DNA from: Moesziomyces globuligerus
Taxonomy: Eukaryota > Basidiomycota > Ustilaginomycetes > Ustilaginales > Ustilaginaceae
Assembly: GCA_030849465.1 (NCBI GenBank)
Contig: JARVLF010000006.1
Location: forward strand, 496,001-560,000
Length of the DNA stretch: 64,000 bases
Direction: 5' to 3'
Under the pieces are notes generated by a model that was given only the letters and a program-made list of their open reading frames with translations, was not told where the DNA came from and ran no database searches. The position numbers and the translations under genes are program-made. Below, one piece after another: positions 1 to 9,397 of the stretch (position 1 is the first letter of the stretch; each line of letters begins with the position of its first letter).

Positions 1-37
1 ACTGACTGATCGTTTTGGTTTGTGTTGCATCGCGCAG

Positions 38-436
38 TGCCACTTTTGGTCGAACTTTGAGATCGCCGACATGGACTTCTTCCGTTCCGAAGCCTATCTG
101 TCTTTCTTCAACCACCTCGACAAGGCCGGCGGCTTCTTCTACGAGCGCTGGGGCGATGCACCCGTCCACTCGATCGGCGCCGCTCTGCTGCTCGACAAGT
201 CCGAGTTCCACTACTTTGACAACGTCGGCTACCTGCACGCGCCCATCATGCACTGCCCCAAGGTGCCCAAGGAGAACGCCCTCTCGCCGTACACTGGCAG
301 GCTCCAGTGCTACTGCGCACACGAGGCATCCTTCGCCTTTGACGACGGCCGCCAGTCCTGCCTCTACAATTACCTCGACGTCACAGGCAGGAACTCCACC
401 GCCGTCAAAGAGGCCTTCCAGAGCAAAGAAAACTAG
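38..436 (+). CDS. KTR/KRE2-family alpha-1,2-mannosyltransferase, C-terminal exon (5' partial)
   Basis: The last 132 codons of a glycosyltransferase family 15 enzyme. These Golgi type II membrane proteins add alpha-1,2-mannose from GDP-mannose to O- and N-linked glycans of secreted and wall proteins. Seen in the sequence: the family hallmarks CHFWSNFEI at the start, then a YERWGDAPVHS block, and a GYLHAPIMHCPK block near the middle. The first 37 bases look like the 3' end of an intron (CTGAC-like branch sites at about 2-10, acceptor CAG at 35-37), and the reading frame resumes exactly at the conserved Cys-His-Phe-Trp. The N-terminal signal anchor and most of the catalytic domain lie outside the window. 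The gene converges with the secreted-protein gene to its right. Assignment to the family is firm; which paralogue it is cannot be told. Confidence 0.9.
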   Translation, partial: CHFWSNFEIADMDFFRSEAYLSFFNHLDKAGGFFYERWGDAPVHSIGAALLLDKSEFHYFDNVGYLHAPIMHCPKVPKENALSPYTGRLQCYCAHEASFAFDDGRQSCLYNYLDVTGRNSTAVKEAFQSKEN

Positions 437-868
437 ACTGTAGACTGGCTCTGTGTCGTTGTCCAACAAGTCGGAAAAGCTTAAGGTAAAATCAAGAAAA
501 GTCACACAGGGTATACCCAATGTTCGGACATCATGTTTAGTCTGCCTCACCTGTATTCTACTCACCACACTGCTTCGGACCGAATGCGACCACGATGATC
601 AGAGAGGCGACAGGCCAGCGCAGAAAGAGAGGGGGAAGAAGGAGCATGTAATTGAAAGTATGAGGGACGTAGACGAAGGCATAGCGCATGTTAGTGGAGA
701 GCTTGGAACCTTGGATGAGGCCATGCTGATGAGAAGAGAGCAGCGAGGCGATCCAAGTTGAAGCATCCGCCGGTGGCTGCCCGCTGGCTAGGGGGCAGGA
801 GAAGGGAAGAACAGTGCCAGAGCACAAAGAGGACCGAAGTCGGATCGAGGTGACGCATGACGATGCGT
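437..868. other. Convergent 3' intergenic spacer
   Basis: 432 bp between two convergent stop codons. Short open frames exist here on both strands but none shows a recognisable domain or codon pattern, and none has a convincing start context. It most likely holds the two 3' UTRs and polyadenylation sites. I see no RNA gene in it. Confidence 0.5.
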
Positions 869-1597
869 TTAGGTGTGGGTGTTGATGTCGACAAAGAACC
901 ACTCGACCTCCTTGGGGAGGACGCCGGGGGCAGCCTCGCCCTTGGGGACGAACTTCTTGAAGAGCTCGATGTCCAGAAGGATACCGGCCTGGGGACCGTC
1001 GGCGGGAGTGTCACCCTTGGTGGTCCAGGTGCCGCCGTTGTGTTCGACGACCCAGGCGAGGACCCAGTGCTCCTTCTTGTCGCCGTTCTCGGGCACCTTG
1101 ACGAGCGCGCGGACCTTGCAGCGACGGTCGTAGAGGTTGTTGAAGTAGAGGTAGGGGACGCTGATCGTGTACTCGGGCACGCCGCTGGGGAAGTCGGCAG
1201 GGTTGGCAGTGTCGGCACATGCGCCACGCTCGATGCTCGCCTTGGGGTCGAAGTTCTTGGCGGGCGAGTAGGCGTGGTACTTGTACGAGGGGCTGAGGTA
1301 GCACTGCACCGAGTTGTCGTCGAGCCAGGCGAACTTGTCCTCGTACTTCTTCCACTGGCACGTGTTGCAAGTCTTGTGGATGTTGTCGGGCTCGGGCATG
1401 CCCTTGCCGTTGTGCTTGACGTAGACGTTGACGAGGTCACGACCGAACTCGGGCGTCTTGGGCTTGGCAGGGGCAGCAGCGGCGTCATCGGCGCGACGAG
1501 CAAACTTGTCAGCCGAGAACGACACGTCCATCTTTGCCTGGGCGGCAGGGACCATCGCGGCCACAACAGCGACGAGAGCAGCGAAAGCGAGCTTCAT
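869..1597 (-). CDS. Secreted protein of unknown function
   Basis: A 242-residue single-exon protein that I do not recognise. Residues 1-21 form a clear signal peptide (MKL start, hydrophobic Ala/Val core, AQA-type cleavage site). A dibasic RR at about residues 34-35 could be a Kex2 processing site ahead of an Ala/Pro/Lys-rich stretch. The mature part carries five cysteines, two of them in a CNTC motif at about residue 77, and is rich in aromatic residues (YKYHAY, PYLYFNNLYD). There is no transmembrane segment and no obvious enzyme motif. Secretion is well supported. A role as a wall protein or plant-interaction effector would be inference only. The start is the first ATG of the frame and fits the signal peptide exactly. 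Confidence 0.75.
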   Translation of the reverse strand: MKLAFAALVAVVAAMVPAAQAKMDVSFSADKFARRADDAAAAPAKPKTPEFGRDLVNVYVKHNGKGMPEPDNIHKTCNTCQWKKYEDKFAWLDDNSVQCYLSPSYKYHAYSPAKNFDPKASIERGACADTANPADFPSGVPEYTISVPYLYFNNLYDRRCKVRALVKVPENGDKKEHWVLAWVVEHNGGTWTTKGDTPADGPQAGILLDIELFKKFVPKGEAAPGVLPKEVEWFFVDINTHT

Positions 1598-2522
1598 CTT
1601 GAAGAGAGTCGTTCGGGGTTAAGGGGAAGGAGTTGGAGAGGGAATGTGAAGGGAGAGTGGTGTGAGGATTGGAAAGAGCGGTCTGGCTCAAGAAGCGGAA
1701 CTTTAAGTACCTGATCGGCGTGTGTGGTACTGCGCAGGGACAGGACCGGATCTACATGGAACGCAGCGTCCTGGTTCGCTCAGCTGCGCCATCGATACCC
1801 CACCAGTCACTTTGAGTGAGCAGTGGGAAGGTGGCGTCGGAATGCGTCGCCACGGGTGGGACAGCTTCATACCAAGCGTTGTTGACGTGGGTCTTGCGAT
1901 TCGATGGCCGAGCGAAACCGAGATGAGGTCGCCGATCCCGCATCTTGACCCACGGACGTGTTTGAGCAGCTGGTGGGTACAAGTGGGGTCTGGGACGATG
2001 CATTTCGGCGTCGCGCGAGCCAAACGCGATGAAGCCAGCCCGGTCATTTGCCTTTCGATGCAAGGGACAAGTGGCGAACTGACCGGCGCAGCTTCACTCC
2101 TCAGACATTTTGACAGACAGGGGACCGTGCGCTAGGCTGATCTGGAGCTCGGTGGAGCCCTGACGACGGCTAACCCACTCGCGCCCACTTCGAATGAAAG
2201 AGGGTCCCACGAGGCTTCGATGGCGCAGACGCGCATGAAAGTGGGCGAAAGATTTGCCCCTTCGGCACTGGCGTGACCCGTAGCGTGTGATTGGTGATTT
2301 CAACGATCGACATTGGCCGTCGCTCGTGCTGTATGATCGTGAAACTCGATACCAGTGGGGTGCGTGCAGGTATGGTAAGGACGGAGCTCACGCTGACGGC
2401 GCTCATGCCGCAACAGACACGTCAAGCATGGAAGCATGGGTAACACAGGTATCGTACATTATCTTGCTATGCGATGGCGAGAAGCGAAGATCAGATGCAA
2501 AGACTAGATTGTGCGGGATCGA
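1598..2522. other. Intergenic region, upstream of the secreted protein
   Basis: 925 bp. The left part is the promoter and 5' leader of the minus-strand secreted-protein gene, and the first 100 bp are purine-rich on the + strand. The right part is the 3' flank of the DUF1399 gene. Small open frames occur on both strands without domain matches. No tRNA or repeat is visible. Confidence 0.4.
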
Positions 2523-5323
2523 TCAGCTGCCACCACCGCCGCAGCCGCCGCCCCCGCCGCCGCATCCAGCAGCGCCGCCTCCGCAGCCGACACCACCAAA
2601 GCCGCCGGCGCCCACAGCAGCGCCCATGCCAAATCCGCTGACGGCCATCATGCCGTAGATGCCGTAGAGACTGTAGGCATTGAGCGTGGCATCTCCGGTC
2701 GATCCTCTGCTGACGTAGTGCGTGCTGTAAAGCGGGCTGTAGTGGAACGGGTAGAGACCAGGTGTGTTGTATCCGAAGCTGCATGATGTCGAAAGGCAGC
2801 AGAGAGACAGAAACAAGATGATGGGGTCAGCGTAAGGTCCTATAGTCAGTGCAGGGACGAGCCCACCGTTCTCATCGAGAGAGACCGGGCGGATTCTTGC
2901 TTAGCGAGTCGGAAGGGTACATACACAAATGCGCTCTCGTGGCCTTCACGGCGCTTGCCCTGGGCCCACTCGCGGACCATGTCTTCGCGCAGCTTGTCAT
3001 GTCGCTGCTCTTCTTCCTTGACGATCACAGCCTGGTGGGCGCTGGGATGTGTGGCGTCCTGCCACACCACAGCATCGTCCTGCTTGTCGCCGGGCAGCTC
3101 CTTGGCGGCGCGCCATTTGCCCTTCATTCGCGAGGTGAAGCTGGAGCCCTTGCCAGATGAGGCCGCAGCTGCATCTGTGCCAGGCTCGTTCGAGTCGGCG
3201 GAGGCACCTCCGCCCAGCATCGCCTTCAACTTCTTGATGGCGCCCGGGCTGTTGTAGACGCAGCCACACATGGAATAGGGCTGGCCGTACTTGCTCTTCC
3301 AGAGAGAGGCGGTGCGATCAAAGGCGTCTTTCAAGATGCCGGTCTCGATGGCGTCATCGTGGTTGACGAAACGTCCAACGAGCGACTGGCAGTGGTCGTA
3401 GTAGTGTGCGCGGAGCTGATGCGTATGCCAGGCGAGGTCAATATCGAGGGTTGGGGTTAGAAGGTTGTAGGTCGTGGCGAGAAGACCGAGGAAGCGGTGG
3501 TAGCGAATGAGGCTGCGAGAGAGCACGTCGTCCAAGCCGCCTTGCTGGAGGAGCTGTGGATGCTTGGACCAGCCGAGCTGGGCCATCTCCATGTTGAAGA
3601 AAGTCTGGCGTTTGACGGCGTCGACGGTGTCGCAGAGGCCCTCGCCATAGGCGGAGGCATTCCCGTTCTGATAGGGTCGCATGAGGACAGCGATACGCGC
3701 CATTAGCTGCGCTTTTTCTTCGGCCAGCTTGAGACGAGGAGTGATGGCCGCGCTCATCCAGCGCTCCTGGAACCATTCGCGGAAGACACGCAGGTTGTAA
3801 TCGCACTGCATCGCGACATGCTCGATCTCTTCGAGCTGGGCCGTGGACGAGATGCGACGGTCCATGTACTTGGTCGCTTCGTTGGGCTTCTCGTGCTTGA
3901 AGACGGGCTGGAAGAGCTGATCGCCCATGTAGTCTCGGGAGGAGCGCTGAGCGTTCATGGAGGCGAGCATGGTACCGGCCATGAAAAAGACCCTCTTGGA
4001 GATGCCTTGAGCGGGCCTACCCGGGGACGAGCGCCAGATGCGGAAGTCATCGAGGAAGCGGCGCATCTGAATGTGCTCGGCGGAGACGGGCTGTTCGCAC
4101 TTCTGAGTATCGGCACAGTTGCGGAGCCAGCCAAGCTCGCCGATGCCGAGCTCGTGAGGGTCCTTGCCGACGCCAGTCCAGGGGATGTATTGGGGTACAC
4201 TGCAGCGCGGGCAGTTGATGCGAAGGCCGAAGATGCTGCCGCCTTGGTTCTCCTGTGCATTGGTGGGACGTCCGGGGGGCGGCTGGAGGCTGAGGTCCCA
4301 GGGCTGCTTGGTACGGGCGCGGGTGATGCGATCGTCCCAAAATAGCTTTGCAGCATCGACATCGTTGAGAATGGGGAGAGATTCGTGAGCGCGCTCGGCG
4401 AGCTGCTTGAGAGGGTAGTTGTAGAAGGTCAGCAGACGCCGGGTACGCATGCGTTCGGCATCCTCTGCCTTTGCGAGGGGATTGAGGTGATAGGCGTGGA
4501 GCATGAGGGCGACGTCGAGGGGTGGAAGCGCCCAAGCTGGAAGTTCAAGGCCAGGCCTGTGTCTGGTGTCCTTGGCCTGGCTATCTTGGTCTTGCATGTG
4601 GTGTGCGGCCATGCGGTCGGATGACAAGACGTAGGAGAGCCAGAGTTCGAGGCGATAGGCTGCGCGGTTGAGGAAGATGCTCCATCTGCGCTCGCGAAGA
4701 AGCTGTCCGCTGAGCTCTGCGGTGGCCTCGTCAGCCTCTTGCTGGGTGAACTTGTGGCCCGACTTGGAGTCGACGCGCGGCGGCGGATCAGCTGTGGGAG
4801 CGTAGGGAGGAGGAGGGGCGTCGAGGCCGGGCTCGTCGATGTGGACGGCGTCGATTTGGCAGGAGGGGTAGTCAAAGTACTCGGTGCCATCTTGGACGGC
4901 CTTGCGGAGGCGGTCGAAGAGGTCGAGGAGGACGAGATGGTGCTTGAGGTCGTCGACGGGGACGAGCTGCTGGGGGACGGTGTTCAAGCCGATCCTGACG
5001 CCATCTCTGAGCGCCTTGTCGAGCTCTTTGCGCTCCTCGGCAGTCAAGCCGGGACCGTCGCAGATCTTGATCGAAGCACGGCTGAGCGTGGTGGCGATCT
5101 GATTGACCTCGTCTGCGTGAGCGGACGAGTCGACGGAAGCGTCGCCGACGGCAACAGCATAATCGGGCAGCTGCGAGTGGGCCGGCGTAGACTGAGACGG
5201 CGATGTGTCGGATGATCCCGACGACGAGCTGTTGCTGAGCGGCGGCGTGGGCGTCGCAAGAGCCTTCATGATGTGCAGCTGGGGTCGTTCGGGCAGATTC
5301 CGATGAGCGATGTGCTCCTTCAA
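2523..5323 (-). CDS. Glycine-rich domain-containing (DUF1399) protein, two exons
   Basis: Predicted 884-residue protein of the GRDP/DUF1399 family, best known from plants and fungi, with no settled biochemical activity. Exons are 2925-5323 and 2523-2778. The 146-nt intron (2779-2924) has a GTATGT donor, a GCTGAC branch site and a CAG acceptor, and joins GT|C as a Val codon. Without splicing the frame would end 23 codons into the intron and lose the tail. Seen: a Ser/Thr-rich N-terminus, a conserved PPLDVALMLHAYHL block at about residue 275, a second block with DIDLAWHTHQL at about residue 628, and a C-terminus made almost only of Gly with spaced Cys (GCGGG-type repeats), the usual end of this family. 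An alternative start is the Met at codon 19 (5269). An RNA-binding or signalling role is speculation. Confidence 0.85.
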
Positions 5324-6098
5324 GCTCGATGGGAAGTTGGGGGTTTGGGGGTTTGGGGGTGACGGTTGAGATGATAAGGGGTATGTGCGGATCAGCCGAC
5401 AATGTGCTGAGCTTGGTGGTGATGGTGGGGCGGAAAAAGAGCGGCGCCAGACAAAGGACTCGCGAGGTTACGCTGCTTAGGCTCAGTGTGCCTGGCAAGA
5501 CAAGGTGGCGACGTCGCGAAGCGAGGGTTGCGGCTGCTCTCGAGTCTGGATCGTGCCCTCGAGGCGTGGCAGTGCGGGTGGCGTACGCCGAGTGCGTGGG
5601 CCAGACCCTGGCCACTGCTCCCTCGACTTCCGTAGGAACAGGGATCGACGCACCGAGGCTACACAGAAGCGTGAGCACTGCGGGGAAGAGCGCAGTCACA
5701 GTCTCGCTTGGCTTTTGCTTTCAATCACAACACACTTGTCGTGTGCCTGCAGCAGTGCCAATGTGCCGTCAGCGAATCGGCTGATTTCTGATTGGCGACG
5801 GCAGCTGAGCGGCTTATCAACGGCAGAGCCAATTCCGAGTCGCCGGCCCACCCGAGCAGCTCTAAATTGCTCTCATTTTTGCGTGCCTTTTTGTGGCAGC
5901 TTTTCCAGTCGAGTTTTTTGGAGTAACTTTCCTCTCTTTTTTCCACTCGCCCTCAGGCTGAGACTGTGAACGGGTCCGCAAACGTGCATGAGAAGACATG
6001 AAATTTGATGGACCCTCGAGCCGCACAACTTCTTGTTGCCTAACCTACCTCCTCAACCTCAGTCATCTCTGCTCCAGCTGTTGGCTTGTCACCTCACA
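5324..6098. other. Divergent promoter region (DUF1399 gene / NTM1)
   Basis: 775 bp between divergent start codons. It contains a run of four G-tracts at 5331-5359 (see findings) directly upstream of the minus-strand gene and a T/C-rich stretch at about 5870-5950 upstream of NTM1. No supported gene. Confidence 0.5.
5331..5359 (+). repeat. Four G-tracts, potential G-quadruplex
   Basis: GGG at 5331-5333, then three GGGGG tracts at 5339-5343, 5347-5351 and 5355-5359 separated by 5, 3 and 3 bases. The last three form a TTTGGGGG tandem. This fits the standard G-quadruplex pattern. It sits within about 10-90 bp upstream of the candidate starts of the minus-strand DUF1399 gene, on its template strand. 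It is not the TTAGGG telomere unit. Confidence 0.6.
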
Positions 6099-7146
6099 AT
6101 GTCTGCGATCCGCATCGTCCATCCCACTCCCGACGTCAAGCGAGGCGTGCAGTACTGGGAGGGCGTCGAGGCGAGCGTGGACGGTGTGCTCGGCGGCTTC
6201 GGCCACGTCTCCCGCGTCGAGTCGCTTGGGTCGCGCTCCTTCCTCCTGAGCCTGCTTCCGCACCTCTCTTTCTGCGCTCCTTCCTCGTCCAACGTCTCGT
6301 CTTTCCAGTGGAAGAAGGATCGCATCGCAGAGAGGGGCGGCAAGGGCCGCGCATGCACGCGTGCGCTCGACTGCGGCGCGGGTGTCGGCAGAGTCACCGA
6401 GCACAGCCTGCTCCCCATCTTTGACGAGGTGCACATGGTCGAGCCCGTGGCCAAGTTCCTCCTCGAAGCCAAGAAGCAGTCGGCCTCGTGGGCACCCATC
6501 AAGACCGCCCCGAGCAAATCGCCGTTCCAGGCGCGCAAAGCCGTCCACTACCACTGTGCCACCCTGCAGGAGATCGACCCCAGCCGGCCCTACTCCTCGG
6601 CCTCATCTGCAGACGGCGGCGTCATTCCTCCCACCGTCTCAGTAGACGACGAGCCGTCGTCCTCGGATGATGCGACTTCAGCAGAGGCGGACGAGCAGAA
6701 AGGCGGCGTGGCCGGATCTCAAGCTGAGCCCGTGACGTACGATCTGGTGTGGGCGCAGTGGTGCCTGCAGCACCTTTCGGACAAGGACTTGATAGCCTTC
6801 CTGCAGCGGTCCAAAGCAGCCCTCAAGCCAAACGGCATCATCGGCATCAAGGAGAACGTCTGCACCGAGGAGACCGACGGCTCGGAACGCGTCTGGTACG
6901 ACGACGAAGACCACAGCATCACGCGCTCCACCAAGGCTTACGAGCGCGTCTTCAAGGAGGCCGGTCTCGAGACGGTCAAGTGCGAGGTCCAGTTTGGCAT
7001 GCCCGCCGAGCTCTTTGTCGTCAAGATGTAAGTACACTGGCGCTCCAAGCACGCTGCACGATGCAAGCAACAAGCAAAGCAGCTGACACGAGGTCTTCCG
7101 TCTGTTTCTTCTTTACTGTTTGCGTTTCAGGTGGGCTCTCCGATAG
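6099..7146 (+). CDS. NTM1: Alpha N-terminal protein methyltransferase (NTM1/Tae1 family)
   Basis: SAM-dependent enzyme that methylates the alpha-amino group of proteins starting X-Pro-Lys after Met removal, including ribosomal proteins. Two exons, 6099-7027 and 7131-7146. The 103-nt intron has a GTAAGT donor, CTGAC branch site and CAG acceptor. Seen: the family N-terminal block YWEGVEASVDGVLGGFGHVS, the SAM motif LDCGAGVGRVT, VWAQWCLQHLSD in the middle, and IGIKENV. The spliced last exon gives a C-terminus ending WALR, which resembles the ALR ending of the animal enzyme, so I trust the tiny exon. Compared with animal and yeast homologues there are low-complexity insertions before the SAM motif and a Ser/Asp/Glu-rich one before the WAQW motif. 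The start is set at the ATG in CACAATGTC rather than at upstream non-ATG codons. Confidence 0.92.
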
Positions 7147-7302
7147 CTGACTCCCGCCCTGCAATGCAAACCAGCTCGATGGGGGTTGGTATAGGACATC
7201 GACGCAATGGATGGAGACGAGACGTTTATTCTGAGTGGGGCTCGTCAGCCCTGGGGTATCTAGTGATGCAGTAAGGACATGGTAAGCATGGCGGCGAGGC
7301 GT

Positions 7303-7968
7303 CTAGGCGTTGGATTTGCGGATCTTGTCGAGCATGACCTCCATCCTTGCGCCGAGGTTGGGCTGACCTCTTGCCTGACCGGTGCGGCTTCCGCTGGGCT
7401 TGTTCCAGAGCTTGTTCTTCTTCAGCCGGTCCTTTTCCTTCTCCTCGTGCGTGCGCGTATCTCGGATGCGTTCGGCGTCGTCGTCGCGCGGTGCTGCTCT
7501 GGGCAACGGATGCGGCAGAGGCTTCTTGCCCTTGCCTTTGAAGCTCTTCTTGGGTCGCAGGTCCGGCTTCGATCCGAATAGCGCCGTGTCCATCTGCTGT
7601 GTATCATCGTCCCCATTCTCGGGCGCGAACTTGCCCTGGTCCTTGGGAAGCGTAAACGGAAGAGACGATTCGAAGCCGGCTCCTGTGCTTGTCGAGGCTG
7701 AACTTCCGCGTTCGCCCAGTGGTGCTGCATTTGCGCTGGTGCCGCTTCCTCCAGACGCCTTGTCTTGCTTGAGCTGCTTGTAGTATTCATTCTTGACCTT
7801 GGCCTTGTGGATGAGCTCCGCCTTGATGCGCTTTTGCTTACCCAGGTAGGCACCGTCCGGAAGGTGCTTGGGCCCGACCTGGAATCCACCGGCTTTCTTG
7901 CCGTTCGAAGGCGCGGCGGAGGTACGGTGCTTGACCAGCTGCTTCTTGGTCAGCTTCGGAGACGCCAT
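7303..7968 (-). CDS. FYV7: rRNA-processing protein Fyv7
   Basis: A 221-residue, highly basic protein of the Fyv7 family, a small-subunit processome-associated factor needed for 18S rRNA maturation in yeast. Seen: a Lys-rich N-terminal region (KLTKKQLVKHR), a basic helical stretch with KRIKAELIHKAKVKNEYYKQL at about residues 45-65, a Glu/Lys/Arg-rich segment with EEKEKDRLKKNKLW, and the C-terminal signature (RTGQ...GARMEVMLDKI), which matches the end of yeast Fyv7. The middle is low complexity and longer than in yeast. The start is the Met of MASPKLTKK; the frame runs 30 codons further upstream but that part lies in the promoter. It is divergent from TRM7 across 285 bp, so both may share a translation-related promoter. 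Confidence 0.85.
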   Translation of the reverse strand: MASPKLTKKQLVKHRTSAAPSNGKKAGGFQVGPKHLPDGAYLGKQKRIKAELIHKAKVKNEYYKQLKQDKASGGSGTSANAAPLGERGSSASTSTGAGFESSLPFTLPKDQGKFAPENGDDDTQQMDTALFGSKPDLRPKKSFKGKGKKPLPHPLPRAAPRDDDAERIRDTRTHEEKEKDRLKKNKLWNKPSGSRTGQARGQPNLGARMEVMLDKIRKSNA

Positions 7969-8253
7969 GCTGGTTCGATGTCGCTGTACGTCGTGCGGGT
8001 GCGAGACGTTTGAGAAGATGGAGCAAGTGGCAAGGTAGAGTAGGTGGTACAGTAGCAAGCCCGCAAAATTTCGGGAGTCGCCTCAGAAAAAAAAGGGTGC
8101 GGAAGATCTGGCGAGTGGAGGCGCAATCCTTGTCGGTGTCAAGTTTTTCTCGGCCCACAAGCCAGCCAGGAGCGCACACCATGCTACCTTCCATACCATC
8201 GCTTCGTCCACCCTCACCAGCCTCGTGCGAGCCTGGAGCGCAACACCGCAATC
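7969..8253. promoter_or_regulatory. Bidirectional promoter FYV7/TRM7
   Basis: 285 bp between the divergent starts of two ribosome/tRNA-maturation genes. It contains CAAAATTTC at about 8064-8072 and an A8 run at about 8087, which resemble but do not match the yeast RRPE element of ribosome-biogenesis promoters. Shared control is inference from the arrangement. Confidence 0.4.
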
Positions 8254-9294
8254 ATGGGTAAATCCACCAAGGACAAGCGCGACATCTACTATCGTCAGGG
8301 CAAGTACGAAGGCTACCGCGCACGCTCCGCCTACAAGCTGCTCCACCTCAACGAGCAGTATGGCTTCTTGGGCGGCGCAGACGAGTATGCGCTCGAGGTA
8401 GCCGACTCGAACAGCTCGACCTCGGCGCCTGCACCAAGCGCGAGTGCATCTTCATCTTCTGCTCGGCGCTTCCCGACACCCACGCGCGTCGTCGACCTGT
8501 GCGCTGCGCCGGGTTCATGGTCGCAGGTTCTCTCGCGGCGCCTGGCCACTGTGCCCGGCTCTCACCTCGTCGCAGTCGACCTTCAGGCTATGGCTCCCCT
8601 CTCGGGCGTCACACAGATCATCGGCGACATCACTACTCCTGCCACTGCCGACGCAGTCAGTCGTGCGCTCTCTGACGGCCCCAGCTCGTCCACTCCCATC
8701 AGCAACGCTGACGCCAAGGGCAAGGGTAAAGCGAGGGCGCAGCTTATCGTCTGCGACGGGGCGCCCGACGTCACAGGTCTGCACGACCTCGACGAATACC
8801 TCCAGTCGCAGCTCTTGCTCGCTGCTACCCAGATCACCTTCCGTCTTCTCGAAACAGGCGGCACCTTTGTCGCAAAGATCTTCACCCAGCATCCCCAGGC
8901 TGGCCTCGGCGCCTCGCTCGGCAATATGGATCTCAAGGGAGCACGTCCCGCCACCTCGGGCGCCCTGCTCGCAGAGCAGCTCCGCACCTTCTTCGACCAG
9001 GTCGACATCGCAAAACCCAGAAGCTCCCGCCTCGGCAGCGTCGAGCACTTCCTCGTCTGCCTCGGCTTCCGACCCCCGCACAATCTGCCCAGAGGCATCG
9101 TCGGCAACCTCGTTGACACCAAAGGTGAACAGGACGAACAGGATGACCGGGATGATCTCGTTCAGTACGCTCAGAAGCTCAGACTGCAGCTTCAGCGGCC
9201 CGGTCTTCCACGATACGTGTCGCAGTCCTACACACAGCTCGCTGCCACATTGCCCTTCGTCGCACATGGAGACCTCAGCGGATTCGACCAATGA
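8254..9294 (+). CDS. TRM7: tRNA 2'-O-ribose methyltransferase Trm7 (FTSJ1 family)
   Basis: A 346-residue SAM-dependent methyltransferase that modifies the 2'-OH of nucleotides 32 and 34 in the anticodon loop of certain tRNAs, with partner proteins Trm732 and Trm734. Seen: the K-D-K-E catalytic set of the RrmJ/FtsJ fold, with Lys28 in ARSAYKLL, Asp in VCDGAPDVTG, Lys in GGTFVAKIF, and Glu in LGSVEHFLVCLGF. The SAM loop is DLCAAPGSWSQ. A Ser/Ala/Pro-rich insertion of about 40 residues precedes the SAM loop, and a GKGKGKAR-like basic insert precedes the catalytic Asp. The start MGKSTKDKRDIYYR is the conserved family N-terminus. It converges with the SDR gene, 103 bp between stops. Confidence 0.95.
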   Translation: MGKSTKDKRDIYYRQGKYEGYRARSAYKLLHLNEQYGFLGGADEYALEVADSNSSTSAPAPSASASSSSARRFPTPTRVVDLCAAPGSWSQVLSRRLATVPGSHLVAVDLQAMAPLSGVTQIIGDITTPATADAVSRALSDGPSSSTPISNADAKGKGKARAQLIVCDGAPDVTGLHDLDEYLQSQLLLAATQITFRLLETGGTFVAKIFTQHPQAGLGASLGNMDLKGARPATSGALLAEQLRTFFDQVDIAKPRSSRLGSVEHFLVCLGFRPPHNLPRGIVGNLVDTKGEQDEQDDRDDLVQYAQKLRLQLQRPGLPRYVSQSYTQLAATLPFVAHGDLSGFDQ

Positions 9295-9397
9295 TGGTCC
9301 AATGCAAATAAACGTTCTCCAACAGGATAAGATGTCGTGCTTCGGTCTGGATATGTGCTGACTCAGCTCATTGGAGAGGGTATCATTATGCAACGGC

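Noticed and set aside
5329..5360. Telomere-like G repeat
   Set aside because: The unit is TTTGGGGG, not the TTAGGG expected for basidiomycete telomeres, and it is inside a promoter with genes on both sides.
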